Of a DNA stretch of 64,000 nt, positions 1 to 10,296 are shown one piece after another; the first letter of the stretch is position 1; each line of letters starts with the position of its first letter. Source of the stretch: Lepidodermella squamata (lineage: Eukaryota; Gastrotricha); contig JBLDXI010000074.1 of the NCBI GenBank assembly GCA_047495785.1, positions 558,001 through 622,000 of the forward strand. Direction: 5' to 3'. A program made the translations under genes and the position numbers. The notes under the pieces were generated by a model. That model was not told the DNA's origin. It saw only the letters and a program-made list of their open reading frames with translations, and made no database searches.

Positions 1-1983
1 CAAGTGCTTTCTGCAGTGAAAGACCCATTTCGTAAGATTGAAGGTCACATCATCAAAAGATGCAACGATCCAGTTTAAGAAGTCAATGTTTAGACCATTC
101 TCTTCGGACCAAGCTTCGAGTTCATCTAATGTTTTCAAGAGCTTGAAGGTGAATACCGGGTTTTTGCACATTTTCACTCTGAAACGAGCACCGGCATCAA
201 GCATCAATTTCACAGCTGCTATGAAGCCCGTATCAATTTCAATCAGGCGAAGTACCAAATAATCGAAAGGCCAAAGTTTCTTTGCATTGCTTGGATTTAT
301 CGGGACAAGACCGCTGAAGCAGAGCAAACTCGACAGTATGCTTTCAAATTCGTTGTCGAATTGCCGATACTTTTGACCAAACAAATAGCTAATTGCACTG
401 CCTGAATTCCCGAAAGTATTCGATTTGGCAAGTTCCAGCAATTTCAGACAAATTTGCTCGTGAAAAGGCTCCAAACCATTACATGCTGCAAAAACGTCCT
501 CTGGCCTGATTTGAGCCCCATTCTGCAAGAGACACTCGACAACATCTTCAGATTCATTTAGAATCGCTAGGCGTAGATAGCTATCCCAAGTCGATTCGCG
601 ACAATTTTCGGGCTCAACCGGGATGCCATTATCGATCAGTAACTTCACTGCTTCTACGGAGCCACTGCTTACAGCCTTCCGTAAAATATCGCCACATAAC
701 CTTTGTTTTTTGCGACGGTTCTCACATTGCTCTAGCAAATCCAACTTAGCTTCGATCAACTCTTGCATAACCGTCGGATGGCCAAACTGAGCAGCCATAA
801 ATAGCGATTCTTCATCTGGCTTAGCACCTCTACTCAACATTGCCCGAACCAATTCGAGTTGACCTCTAGCCGCGGCGATGTTGATTGGGGAGACGCGGTT
901 GCTAGACGCTCTAAACATCGGCAAATGTATGCACGAATCAAAGTTTAGGCCTGGTAGCTGGTCGATGAGAATTCTCGCAATTTCAAAGTTGGAGTGTTCG
1001 ATAGCGTAGACAAGTGCAGACTCCGCGCTACCACTATGCTTCCAGCTTACGAATTGCCTGGATTGGTGCATAGCCAACAGCTGCTTCGCCAATTCCGAAT
1101 CCCCAATGACACAAGCTGCGCGAAGAAGATTGATAGGACGTTCTTCATACTGGCAGTAGAAGGTTTCCGTGACGAACAAACGATTTGATTGCCGCAAGTG
1201 TTCGATCGCTGCTTGTAGCGCCCGGGTGCAGCCAAAACGAGATGCTTCATCTAGAAAAGTGTCAAGGCTCGATTGGCTGAAATTAGCGACCAAATACTTG
1301 ACTATATTGAGATCATACCAGGATTCACGCATTTGCTGAATCAAACGTTCGTTACTTCCATAACGCGACCAACTTATGACATCGCAGCCTTTGTATCGCC
1401 TCATGGTTGGCGCTTCCGCGATCAACTTGACAAGTTCAGCGCTTTTGCCGTGAAATATTGCCTTGTCCAAAGGTTTGAACTTGTTTTCTAGCGCTTCTTC
1501 GCTTACACTGGCACCTTTTTGCAGCAGAAATCGAACAACTTCGATGTGAACACCTCCCATCGCGCCATCAAACACAGATCGCTTATGATATCCGTAGTCA
1601 AAATCGGTGGGAAAGTACGTCTTCACAGCGATATTACCACCAACCGAATTGACTTTAGCCCCGTGAGCGACCAACAGTTTGCAAAGTTCCAAGTTGCCGG
1701 TGTAAGCTGCATGATAGAGCGCTGAATTTTCTTCGTAACCTCTAATGTAAGATTCCCGACCGGATGTAGCACCGTTTTCCAGCAGATATTTCGCGACTTC
1801 ATAACAGCCCAGACGGCAAGCCTCGATAAGTGCTTTATTCAGCAGCCGTTTAACTTGTTCTTTGCTTTTCGGAAATTTGATTCGTTCTTGCTCGATAATC
1901 CGCTGTAAATCCGACAGATCCGATTCCGCAACAGCTCTTAACAGCTGATCGTCAGAGTTCGATTTAATAATTTGGCGGTTCAT
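1..1983 (-). CDS. Ankyrin-repeat protein, copy A (3' end outside window)
   Basis: The minus-strand frame is open from the ATG at 1983 to the left edge: 661 codons with no stop in the segments I translated. It starts MNRQIIKSNSDDQ and carries many degenerate ankyrin units, for example SALYHAAYTGNLELCKLLVAH, SPINIAAARGQLELVRAML and SLFMAAQFGHPTVMQELIEA, with 30-35 residue spacing. Ankyrin repeats are protein-binding solenoids; no enzymatic domain is seen in this part. The gene appears intronless over this length, unlike other genes in the window. It is a close paralogue of the split copy at 5688-10972: the order of repeats is the same, and the bottom of the frame (TKWVFHCRKH) aligns with a point about 60 codons before the stop of the other copy, so probably only about 200 bases are missing. 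Partner and function are unknown. Confidence 0.85.
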   Translation of the reverse strand, partial: MNRQIIKSNSDDQLLRAVAESDLSDLQRIIEQERIKFPKSKEQVKRLLNKALIEACRLGCYEVAKYLLENGATSGRESYIRGYEENSALYHAAYTGNLELCKLLVAHGAKVNSVGGNIAVKTYFPTDFDYGYHKRSVFDGAMGGVHIEVVRFLLQKGASVSEEALENKFKPLDKAIFHGKSAELVKLIAEAPTMRRYKGCDVISWSRYGSNERLIQQMRESWYDLNIVKYLVANFSQSSLDTFLDEASRFGCTRALQAAIEHLRQSNRLFVTETFYCQYEERPINLLRAACVIGDSELAKQLLAMHQSRQFVSWKHSGSAESALVYAIEHSNFEIARILIDQLPGLNFDSCIHLPMFRASSNRVSPINIAAARGQLELVRAMLSRGAKPDEESLFMAAQFGHPTVMQELIEAKLDLLEQCENRRKKQRLCGDILRKAVSSGSVEAVKLLIDNGIPVEPENCRESTWDSYLRLAILNESEDVVECLLQNGAQIRPEDVFAACNGLEPFHEQICLKLLELAKSNTFGNSGSAISYLFGQKYRQFDNEFESILSSLLCFSGLVPINPSNAKKLWPFDYLVLRLIEIDTGFIAAVKLMLDAGARFRVKMCKNPVFTFKLLKTLDELEAWSEENGLNIDFLNWIVASFDDVTFNLTKWVFHCRKHL

Positions 1984-2572
1984 TCTATTTAAACAGACAG
2001 ATTGAGCTATAAGAGTATTGAGACCAAGAAAGCTCAGAAGTCATTGATATAAAATGTGCTTTGCCGTAGTTGGTTTTTAATACGACTGTATTAGTTGCCT
2101 CATCCTATCAACAGAAAAAGCATCGCAGAGCAATCTAACCCAGGGTGTGAAGAAGTAATAGTGTCTACGCCGAGGTAGTCAAGAGCCATGCAATTTCGCC
2201 CTGAGACAAAGAAAAGTCTCAAGAGAATTACTGTACAATTAAATTAACGAATTTGAAATGAATTTCGCCTGTGACCTGTGACACACACGTGGCACACACA
2301 TGCTGCACAGACTTGAGTCAGAACGCATGTTTTCATTGCAGTCAACGAGTGCTAGATTAAATTATTTACGAGCAAGAAAGATGCCTGAATTTCCAATTTT
2401 TGTTCAGATTCGATTTCGAATACCGTTTTAGGTAGGTAATTTGTGGAATGATACCCGCCGTGTTAACAACCAGTTTTACTGTTAGCTTGCGAAAAACGAA
2501 AAAAATGAAGAATTCTATAATAATCGTTTTACTGCTTAAAAACTTGAGCCTTGAGCCCTGCTCAGTTCAATA
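1984..2572. other. Intergenic stretch upstream of ankyrin copy A
   Basis: This AT-rich stretch contains no convincing gene. It would hold the promoter of the minus-strand ankyrin gene. Short open frames here have no recognisable content. Confidence 0.5.
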
Positions 2573-3399
2573 CCGTAAGCTGGTCTTACTTCGGACAAAA
2601 ACGTGTTTTTGGGACTTAGTTTTTCGAGGTGAACGAATTTTTTGACGGGCTTTATGTCAAAAGATGCGCCTTGAAAAACTGCATATTCTAGTATCAACTC
2701 CAGTAAAAATCATTTTTCCTGTACAGGTATTAAAGGAAAACTGGTCCGGCTAACTTCGGACACAACTGGGGTAATTTCGGACAGCTCAGTGTGAATATTT
2801 AGATCGGGGCCAAAGTTCACATTAAAGCGAGATAACATTTGTGAGCAGATTTAAATTAAAAAATTAAAAAAAAACAAAATTCGTGATGAGGGATTTGAAC
2901 CCTCGATGGTGAATTGTGCTCCCAACGCAGCTGGCGCTGTTCTCACTGCTGGTTTAAATGGCGTTTGTATGGCGTTTAAAAAATGTCAAGGTCGATTGGC
3001 ATCTTTTTAAATTCTTTATAGTTTGAAGCTGTCCGAAATTAGCCGGGACAAAATGGGTTTTCTAAAGCATTTCCTGATCAAAATTTTCGTTTAAAACCAG
3101 TTTGAACATTACAGCGTTACTAAATCGATGACGCTCCATCTTTTCCGCTTCTTTCCACAAAAAATACCTACTTGGTGAAAAGTTAGTAATTTTGGGTCGT
3201 GGGACATGCCTGCGAAGAAGTTGGGCCATTCCTCGCATACATATCCGTTTTTCATGTTTCTGGTGTCATTTGAAAGACAAGACTCAGAGCAATCTTCTGC
3301 ATTTTGAACGGTCTCCATATTCGCCCGGGTTGTTGAGGAATTTAATTTCAAAGTAAAAGTGTCCGAAGTTACCCCGTCCGAAATTAGACCAGCTTACGG
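2573..3399. mobile_element. Mariner/Tc-like non-autonomous element, 827 bp
   Basis: The left end (2573-2596) and the reverse complement of the right end (3376-3399) match at 22 of 24 bases, both starting CCGTAAGCTGGTCT. The element is flanked by TA on each side (2571-2572 and 3400-3401), the target duplication expected of the Tc1/mariner superfamily. Shorter copies of the internal motif TTCGGAC recur near both ends. There is no transposase-length frame inside, so it would be mobilised in trans. A tRNA-like T arm lies within it at 2888-2904. The element class is inferred from the TIR and TA only. Confidence 0.7.
2868..2960 (-). other. tRNA-like element (Pol III B box)
   Basis: On the minus strand a perfect T arm (5-bp stem GAGGG/CCCTC, 7-base loop TTCAAAT, 2904-2888) matches the B-box consensus and is followed by a run of T, a Pol III terminator. 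The 5' half does not pair into a good acceptor stem or anticodon arm. I therefore call it a tRNA-derived (SINE-like) remnant rather than a working tRNA. It lies inside the mariner-like element. Confidence 0.4.
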
Positions 3400-3860
3400 T
3401 AATCGATTCTTATTTCTCATTGATGTTATTTAAAATGTTCATCGGAGTTTACCCGCTGTTTTGGGCTAAATACCGTAGAGAAAGGCCTCGCGTGGGACGG
3501 CACCAGTTTTGACACTGCAAGAAGCAAGTTGCGTTATGATATTATTCCCTGGTGATGCGGTCATTTGTATTGTTCAAACCAGACACGACCCAAGCCAGAC
3601 TCATACCGGTAACCTGTTTTTCTACCGGCCGGTTTACACAACCTTCTCCCATCTCTGAAGATTTAGGTGGCAAGGTGGCCGCCCTTACCAACGCTAACCC
3701 TAACCCAACGCTAACCCAAATCCCCCCCCAACCGCCTATTTTATTGAATTTTCAAAATTTTATCTCACAGTACATTGAATACAGATAATATAACAACAAT
3801 GGTCAGTGTCATTGACGGTCATTTTTAAAGCATCAGTTTGAAGTCAGTCAGTCAGGGTAC
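3400..3860. other. Non-coding stretch with a short telomere-like tract
   Basis: No gene is supported. At 3690-3720 there is a degenerate CTAACCC tract (TTAGGG on the minus strand), followed by a C-rich run at 3721-3730. TTTTATT at about 3736-3742 reads as a polyadenylation signal on the minus strand for the secreted-protein gene ending at 3861. Confidence 0.4.
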
Positions 3861-4729
3861 TTATATTTCGCATTTATACCCGGTGGGAATACTGTTCACT
3901 TTTTGGATGATCATGTCATTGCCGTCGGGGACTTTAGTGCCAATATACGATCGCTTGCATTGTAAAGTTTCGTTATATTGTATGCCTGTCGTCTTGAATT
4001 TTTTAATTTCCGTCTTACTGATTATGTTTCGCGGGTTGAAGACATCGCCCGATTTGAGTTGGCCATTTCCCTGCAACAGCAGTTTGGCATGCACTCCAGC
4101 GTCTGCTTTTGTCACGCCACATTCCCCGATGCCTGTCGTTGTTTTCTTCCCATTTACCATGCCGGTCCTTTTTATAAAATAAATAATGGTGCAAACAAGA
4201 AAATGCGTATTTTTGTGAAATGAAAGAACCGTCACCTGTATCACGTTTACTTAGACACCTTGACTTACATTTTGTGACCGAGGTAATGACCGTGGTAATT
4301 GGGCGAACATAATAGCAACTTGACTGGCTCCCCTTTATTCACTTCGCCGCGTTTCTTGGGGTTAGCGTAGTTGAGAACTTGAAAATACGCCCGGTTGTTG
4401 TCAGGACAATTTGGAAGTATGGTACTCTTCACATAGTTCGTATCGATGTTCTTTCCGCTTGGAAACTGGTATTGTTTCTTCGAAACCCAGTTTGAATCAA
4501 TCTTTGTATAATGTATACACCCTAATCTCTCAACTATCATTACTGCGCGGCGTTCGCTTACCTTACTGCGAGTTGTGATGCAAACGCCACCTCCGCAACA
4601 TAAGCCGGAGTCGCCGAAGCCTTTGTATGACAAGGTGACGAAATCGCCATAACGGATGATGTTATCATCGGCGTTCGCATCTTTCATGCAAGATAACGTC
4701 AAGCAAAAAATTGTAAGGTGACGTAGCAT
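3861..4729 (-). CDS. Secreted orphan protein, two exons, 255 aa
   Basis: Exon 1 is 4729-4269 and exon 2 is 4167-3861. The donor is AAAAT|GTAAGT and the acceptor AAAAAG|GACC; the joined frame is 768 nt with a TAA stop. The ATG at 4729 begins a signal-peptide-like segment (MLRHLTIFCLTLSCMKDANA). The mature part contains a Cys-Cys-Gly cluster (GLCCGGGVCI), strands such as YGDFVTLSYKG and EPVKLLLCSPNYHGHYLG, and a second half rich in Gly, Lys and Thr. The repeated short hydrophobic strands separated by Gly-rich turns suggest an all-beta fold, perhaps beta-trefoil, but I do not recognise the family. A minus-strand TATA box (CTATAAATAG, about 4805-4815) lies about 80 bases upstream. The acceptor has a weak pyrimidine tract, so the exon-2 junction is the least certain point. 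Confidence 0.65.
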
Positions 4730-4804
4730 TTTAGAATATAACCTTCCAAATTGTAGATGAAAATAATCTTCTTCGCTCAATGGTACACATCACATAATAT
4801 CGTC

Positions 4805-4815
4805 GAGCTATTTAT
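4805..4815 (-). promoter_or_regulatory. TATA box of the secreted orphan gene
   Basis: CTATAAATAG reads on the minus strand, about 80 bp upstream of the ATG at 4729. This predicts a start site near 4780 and a leader of about 50 bases. Confidence 0.55.
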
Positions 4816-5687
4816 AGGCAAAAGTTGTTTACGGCACGTGAAAATCTATAATTGAACTTTTGCCCTTACTTATCACAACGAATCCAGGCATCGTTATTTT
4901 CACGTGAATAGATATAATATCTGTGCATCAAAACCGGCTTTAGTAATAAATGTCTTCTGTTCCGATTCGGATCCAATCCACGTGCTGTTCACATGGTTCG
5001 GCGGCACCGCAAACACGTGCTGAACTTTATGGCGGCCGCGCTGATTGGATATTTTGCGGCGGATGAAATGTTACATATATTTATATACATATATATATAG
5101 CGAAAACAATTACTGAAAAAATTACTCGAATGCAATTGACTGCGTCGCAGATATTCCTGGATTTCCTATTACATTTTATACTGTATGCTGTACTACTACA
5201 ACTGTAATATGAAAAAGCTGAGTTTTCTATAAAATCGTCTTGCGATAATCGGCTCAATACTAGTTATAAATATATGAGTATGTGCTTGCCCTATAATAAA
5301 TATGTGAAGGAATGAGCACACTTATTTTTGCCGAAATGGAGCGGGTTTCGGCTCTAACGACGGGAATTTCCCTGTTGAGCCATATAGGTGAGTAATATAT
5401 GGGCAAATTTGGTGTCATTCGAATGCTTATATTAGGTATTAGGTCCTTAACAACTTTTTAACAAAGCGGCAGCTCTGAAACACTGACAGTTTTGCGTCAG
5501 CTGCTAATTTTCGCTTTAAGGCAGTTAATGAGAAAGTATCGAATCATAGAAGCTTCAGAGGTTTTTTTGTGCACCTGAGCTGGACAGTTTAGGTCCGAAA
5601 TCTACGTAATTCAAAAGACAAAAGCTTTGAACTGTATCTATACCACTTTATTCGGCAAAAAAACCAAAAGTGATCAAGATGCGAAAT
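4816..5687. other. Intergenic stretch
   Basis: No gene is seen. It holds an AT dinucleotide-rich tract around 5073-5100 and otherwise unremarkable AT-rich sequence between the secreted-protein gene and the 3' end of the split ankyrin gene. Confidence 0.4.
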
Positions 5688-7198
5688 TTAGTTTGAAAAC
5701 TCCAGGTAGTCAATCAGCGGAGGCGGAAGAAAGGCGCCTTTTTCAAGCTCATCAATTGCATCCGATCGACGAGTATAACCCGTTGGTAGGTTGCGGAGAA
5801 CTACGGCGCGACATAGTTGCTGCAAAGTCATCGGGAAGTAGTCGGCCACCTTGTGACTCATATTAGACACTTTGCCTGAGCTTTTCATGTGCCTTTCGCA
5901 CAGCAAGTACCATTCCGTCAGATTGAAAGTTAAATCATCAAAAGATGCGATCAACCAGCTCAAATAGTCGATGCTATCGTTATCTTCATCCGACTGGGCT
6001 TCGAGATTAACAACTGTCTTTAAAAACTTGTTGATAAAAACCTGGTTCTCGCAGATTTTTCCTTTGAAACGGGCGCCGCTTTCAAGCATCAAGCTGGCGA
6101 CGTTTAAGAATCCATCATCGATATCATCCGGGCGCAACATCAGGTAATCGAAAGGCCACAATTCCAATGAATCCACCGGATTGACCTGAACGAGATCGCT
6201 GTGGCCGAGCAAATTTGTCAAAATATCTTCAAATTCGTCGTCGATTTCCCGATGATGCTCGCGAAACAAGAAGCTGATAGCACTGCAGGAATTCCCGAAC
6301 GTTTTCGGCTCAGCGAGCTTGAGAATTTTCTTGCAAATAGCCCTTTGAACAGGTTCGAAACTCGCGCAAGTTTCCAAAATATCAGATGGCCTGATCTTAG
6401 CACCGTTTTGTAGCAGAATTTCAACCATTTCCTCCGAATTGCTTTGAATCGCCGTGAGCAAGTGACCGCCCCACATTCGAGCGTAAGCCTCGTCTTCAGG
6501 CTCGACAGGAATGCCGCCTTTAGCATTGAGCATACGAACAGCATCCAAGGAGCCACTTTTCACGGCAGAATTCATCACTGCGTCCTTGCGAAACCAGCAG
6601 TTCAGCTCGTTCATGTGTTGTTCTCCAAGGTCAAGCTTAGCATCAAGCAATAGTTCAATTACCTCAGCGTGGCCTGACTTTGCAGCCAAATATAACGCCG
6701 CCTTTTCTGGCCTAGCGCCTTTCTCGAGCATTGTCCGGACCAAGCTGGCATTGCCTTGAGATGCCGCGATGATGAGAGGCGAGTAACGCTGGGAACGTCG
6801 CAGAAAGATGACCTTGTTGAAGTCAACACCATGATGGAGCTGCTCTACTAGAATGGTTGCAATTTCCAAGTTGGAATGAAGGATTGCGTAGACAAGTGCC
6901 GATTCCTGGTTGTCCTTTTGTTTCCAACTTTTGAATTCATTCGATTGATGCATAGTAAGAAGCGTTTTTACGATCTCCAAATCACCAATGACGCAAGCTG
7001 CGCGAAGAAGGTTGATAGGACGCTCTTCAAGCTGGTCGTAAAATTGGTTCTCGTCGTACAACCTATTTGTTTCGTGCAATTGTTCGATCGCTGCTTGTAG
7101 CGCCCGGGTGCAGCCAAAACGAGATGCTTCATCTAGAAAAGTGTCAAGGCTCGATTGGCTGAAATTAGCGACCAAATACTTGACTATATTGAGATCAT
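5688..7198 (-). pseudogene. Ankyrin-repeat gene copy B, C-terminal part (split by insertion)
   Basis: The minus-strand frame is open for 503 codons from the insertion edge at 7198 to the TAA at 5688-5690. It lacks its own plausible ATG: the frame enters as DLNIVKYLVANFSQSS, exactly the continuation of copy A at that point. It contains ankyrin units such as SPLIIAASQGNASLVRTML and ALYLAAKSGHAEVIELLL and ends LIDYLEFSN. The N-terminal part of the same gene lies at 10297-10972, beyond a 3.1-kb element. Neither half has decayed, so the disruption is recent or the element is spliced out. No canonical GT-AG pair exists at the element edges, which disfavours simple splicing. Confidence 0.75.
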
Positions 7199-8188
7199 CG
7201 TGTTGCGACGTAAGGGACCGCCAGTGCTAGCGTATATTTCTATATATAATTATATTGCTACATGGCGGTTGTTTACAACTGCGGAGCGGTTGCATCCCAA
7301 ATTACTACTTTCGGTTCAAGGGCTATAAAATTGCCATTAGCTGCGATTGCTATCTTGCGCTCTTGGACTCTTGAAGAGAATAGAGAAATTCTGCTGCTTC
7401 TTTGCTTATCTTTTCAATGACTTTACAAAGTTTTCTCCTGCTCTTCTGGAATTCTTCGATTTAAGATTTCACAGGTAGCAAAAACAAACTGCCGTAAGCC
7501 GTTGCCGTGCATCTTTATTTTCAACGCAACGAAATACTCGAAAATGAACAAAAGGAAATGAAACCATGAGAATAATTCATGAAACTTAGTTTCAACAAAT
7601 ATGGTGATAACAGGCTGAATATATCGAAATAGCCAGCACTCAGCAATAGTAGAGTAACGACCTTTTACCGGAATTCCGCCAATTTTCCAGTTTCGATTCC
7701 CAATCAATTTCCAATATCCAATCAGCTATAACTGAAGAGGAGACTTCGAGTACAAGTTGTAGTATAATAATCCTATCAGCAATGCAGAATTTAAAATTTA
7801 ATACAGCAGCTAATAGGATGTAGGATGCCCTATTTCTACTTTAATAGCTTCGGAGATATTGCAATAAGATGTTAATGAATCATTACCAACTATTTTTGAA
7901 ATTACCCATTCTAAATAGAAAGTTAATCTGATTTCTACGAAAAATTATTAATGATATTCATGAACACTTAATTTTGTTGAAAGTAGATCTCGTCCCTGGA
8001 AGTTAGCGGATAATCTTTGAAGTGTCGCAAGTAGGAAACAAGCGATATTTAAAGTTTTCTGAAAGTGTATCACTTTTAACCGAAGTAACAATTTTCAAGA
8101 AAAGATGACGGCGATACTCCATTGGGTATCTAGCTAACTATGTAACTAACGATAACTAAATTAACAAGCCACAGAAATGGGAGCTTAA

Positions 8189-8357
8189 GCGTCGTTGAAT
8201 AACTCGGATTTGGGCTTGTATATGTCAGTTACAAGATGAATAGTGACAAGTGAAAGGTAACTGGAACGTTTTTATGTGAATGAAGAGGGGAACTTGTCAC
8301 CCATCAACTGTCTTTAACTGACGTGAACAAGCCCGAATCCGAGTTATTCAACGACGC
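8189..8357. mobile_element. 169-bp inverted-repeat element (MITE)
   Basis: Arms 8189-8231 and 8315-8357 are inverted copies: 30 of 31 bases match in the outer part starting GCGTCGTTGAATAACTCGG, with weaker pairing to GTCAGTTA at the inner edge. The spacer is 83 bp with no coding content. No clear target duplication is visible. It is nested in the 3.1-kb insertion. Confidence 0.65.
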
Positions 8358-8970
8358 TCACGACTACGGAGTAGTGAGGCGATGCATCCTGCTTTGACTG
8401 CTTTGGTTTAGCTGTTTTCTTCCCTTTCAAACCAAAGAATGTCTACATCTATTGGAGACTAATTAAGCTCCTTAAGCGTAACATTTTAAACCCCAGAGCA
8501 GATCAGATTTGTCTCTTAAAAGCTGCGCTTGCCAAGCAGAACAAATCGCTCCAGTTGCTTCAGAAATCTACCCGTAACTCATCTTGAAGTAGGCGCCACT
8601 TTTTTGCCTTCACTTACTCTGAAACTCTGAGAATTATTTTGCATTCTCGCCAATAGATCGGTTTGAAGTGCCGTAAGCATTCCTGATAGCCCTAATTACA
8701 GATAAGATTCCAGCCAAAATGACCAAGTGGATGCGCTTTGTAAATTATACTTCTGCGCATGATTGTTTTCTTTGATAACTATTAGTCTGTGGCAATTTGC
8801 TCTTGACGTAGTATTTCATTAGGAAGTTAACGCAAAAATCGTGAAATGCCATCCCAATCCCCATCCCAAATGCCCAAACTTGAATGGTGGGTCAGGTTTT
8901 GTCGTATACGAATCAAGCCAATCGAGTTGCATATCAAGCATTACTCGAATTACTGCGAAATACGTCAACC

Positions 8971-9553
8971 CAGTGGTTCTCAAGCTATTTTCGCTCCCGG
9001 TCAAAAATGGCGGCCGGCTGTCGACCTTTCCGGCCGCATTGCCTCTTGAACCCTCAACCGGCCGCTTGTAATGATAAAATAGGACCGTCCCGGCCGCGCG
9101 CCTCTATTCTCTCGATAATTGAAGTTTTCGAGTGCACTTTTAAGCGGATTGGTTATAAAATTAGGGTTTTGAGCAGTGGTTCTTGACTGAATTATTACGC
9201 GACCCCTGATTGGTCATTCAACTGAAGTCGCGACCGACCACTCTCAAAAAGTCAAAACGTGAAAAAAAATTTATGTAATATTTTGGCCAATTAATATTTC
9301 ATAATATAAATATCATAATATAAATTATCGAATTCGAATCGAAAGATATTAAAACATTTGAAAGTGAATCTGCGAGCGGAGCGAGAAACCTTTAAGAAAA
9401 TTGTGGCTATTTATCATTCGGATACATCGAATTTTGCTCACAAATTATGTGACTATTCCCCTCGAAAGAGCCGTCCGGCCGCACACAATGCAAGAGATAG
9501 GCGCGCCTCTTCCGGCCGCATGCGGCCGGAAAAACGGGGTTTGAGAACCACTG
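8971..9553. mobile_element. hAT-like non-autonomous element, 583 bp
   Basis: The ends are CAGTGGTTCTCAA... and ...TTGAGAACCACTG, the terminal inverted repeat typical of the Charlie branch of hAT elements. The flanking 8-mers CGTCAACC (8963-8970) and CGTCAAGC (9554-9561) match at 7 of 8 bases, the expected hAT target duplication. The interior is rich in CGGCCG motifs and has no transposase. It sits inside the 3.1-kb insertion. Confidence 0.75.
9174..9330. mobile_element. Second hAT-like end with GCGACCCC motif
   Basis: CAGTGGTTCTTGAC at 9175 followed by ACGCGACCCCTGATTGG resembles the 5' end of a Charlie-type hAT. It lies inside the 583-bp element, so it may be a nested or ancestral internal end. 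The far end is not identified. Confidence 0.4.
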
Positions 9554-10296
9554 CGTCAAGCGATTCCGCTTGTAGTTCAGTTTGGTGCAACAGCTAAACG
9601 GCTCATGTTTATCAAAAGTTGATAAAGCTGTGATCGAAACAGAAAAATATGTGATCGCTTGTTCATGTAACAAAATTTAAGAAAAATTTCTCAAAATATC
9701 TGCGAATGGAGAAGGAACCAAAAAACAGATTTTATCAGGCACCCCTCTGACCAATCACGGTATGACTAACCCCTATTTTTGCCTGCATGCTGTCCACGTG
9801 AACCGAGGCTTGCGGCCGTAAACTTTCTCTTCTTCGTAAACTTTCTGAGAAAATTCTGTTTCGAACCCAGGACCTCTGTGCAACCAGTGTTTCAACAAAT
9901 GGTGATAGTCATGATTCAACTAGACTATACAGAGGTACAGAAAAGTATACTTGAGAATGAACTGTTTTACCCTATGAGTTTACCCTATGGATATTGAGAA
10001 AAATAGATAGAATTATCCTAGACTAAGCTTAAAGGAAACGAAGGTGAAATAAGGAAGAATAGGATAAATTTGGTTGATCTTAAGAATTTAGCCATGATAT
10101 AACGGAGAAATTGTCTGAAGCGTTTGTGCTCAGCACGCATTCTGGTAGGCGTTGCAAACGCACGGTATCGGATGCGCCGCAATAATGATGCTATTACCGA
10201 CGAATACAAAGTAGCTTATACCAGTACCAAGTATTTTATTACCAACAGCATGAAAGTACTGCCAAACGAGGTCTCTTACGTCGCAACACGAACGAT

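Larger units (their letters stand above)
7199..10296. mobile_element. 3.1-kb TIR insertion splitting the ankyrin gene
   Basis: Copy A reads without interruption across the junction, whereas copy B has 3098 bp inserted between 7198 and 10297. The ends carry inverted repeats matching at 20 of 21 bases (7199-7219, CGTGTTGCGACGTAAG..., and 10270-10290 reversed). The right end has four extra bases (AACG). AT at 7197-7198 and 10295-10296 could be a 2-bp target duplication. No frame above about 100 codons lies inside, so it is non-autonomous. It contains a hAT-like element, another hAT-like end and a short inverted-repeat element. The superfamily of the outer element is not recognised. Confidence 0.75.

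Noticed and set aside
5027-5110. ATATAT-rich tract considered as an origin or promoter
   Set aside because: Simple AT dinucleotide run with no gene start downstream on either strand within a plausible distance.
9855-9895. Minus-strand GGGTTCGAAAC considered as a tRNA B box
   Set aside because: One mismatch to the B box, no A box at the right distance and no paired stems.
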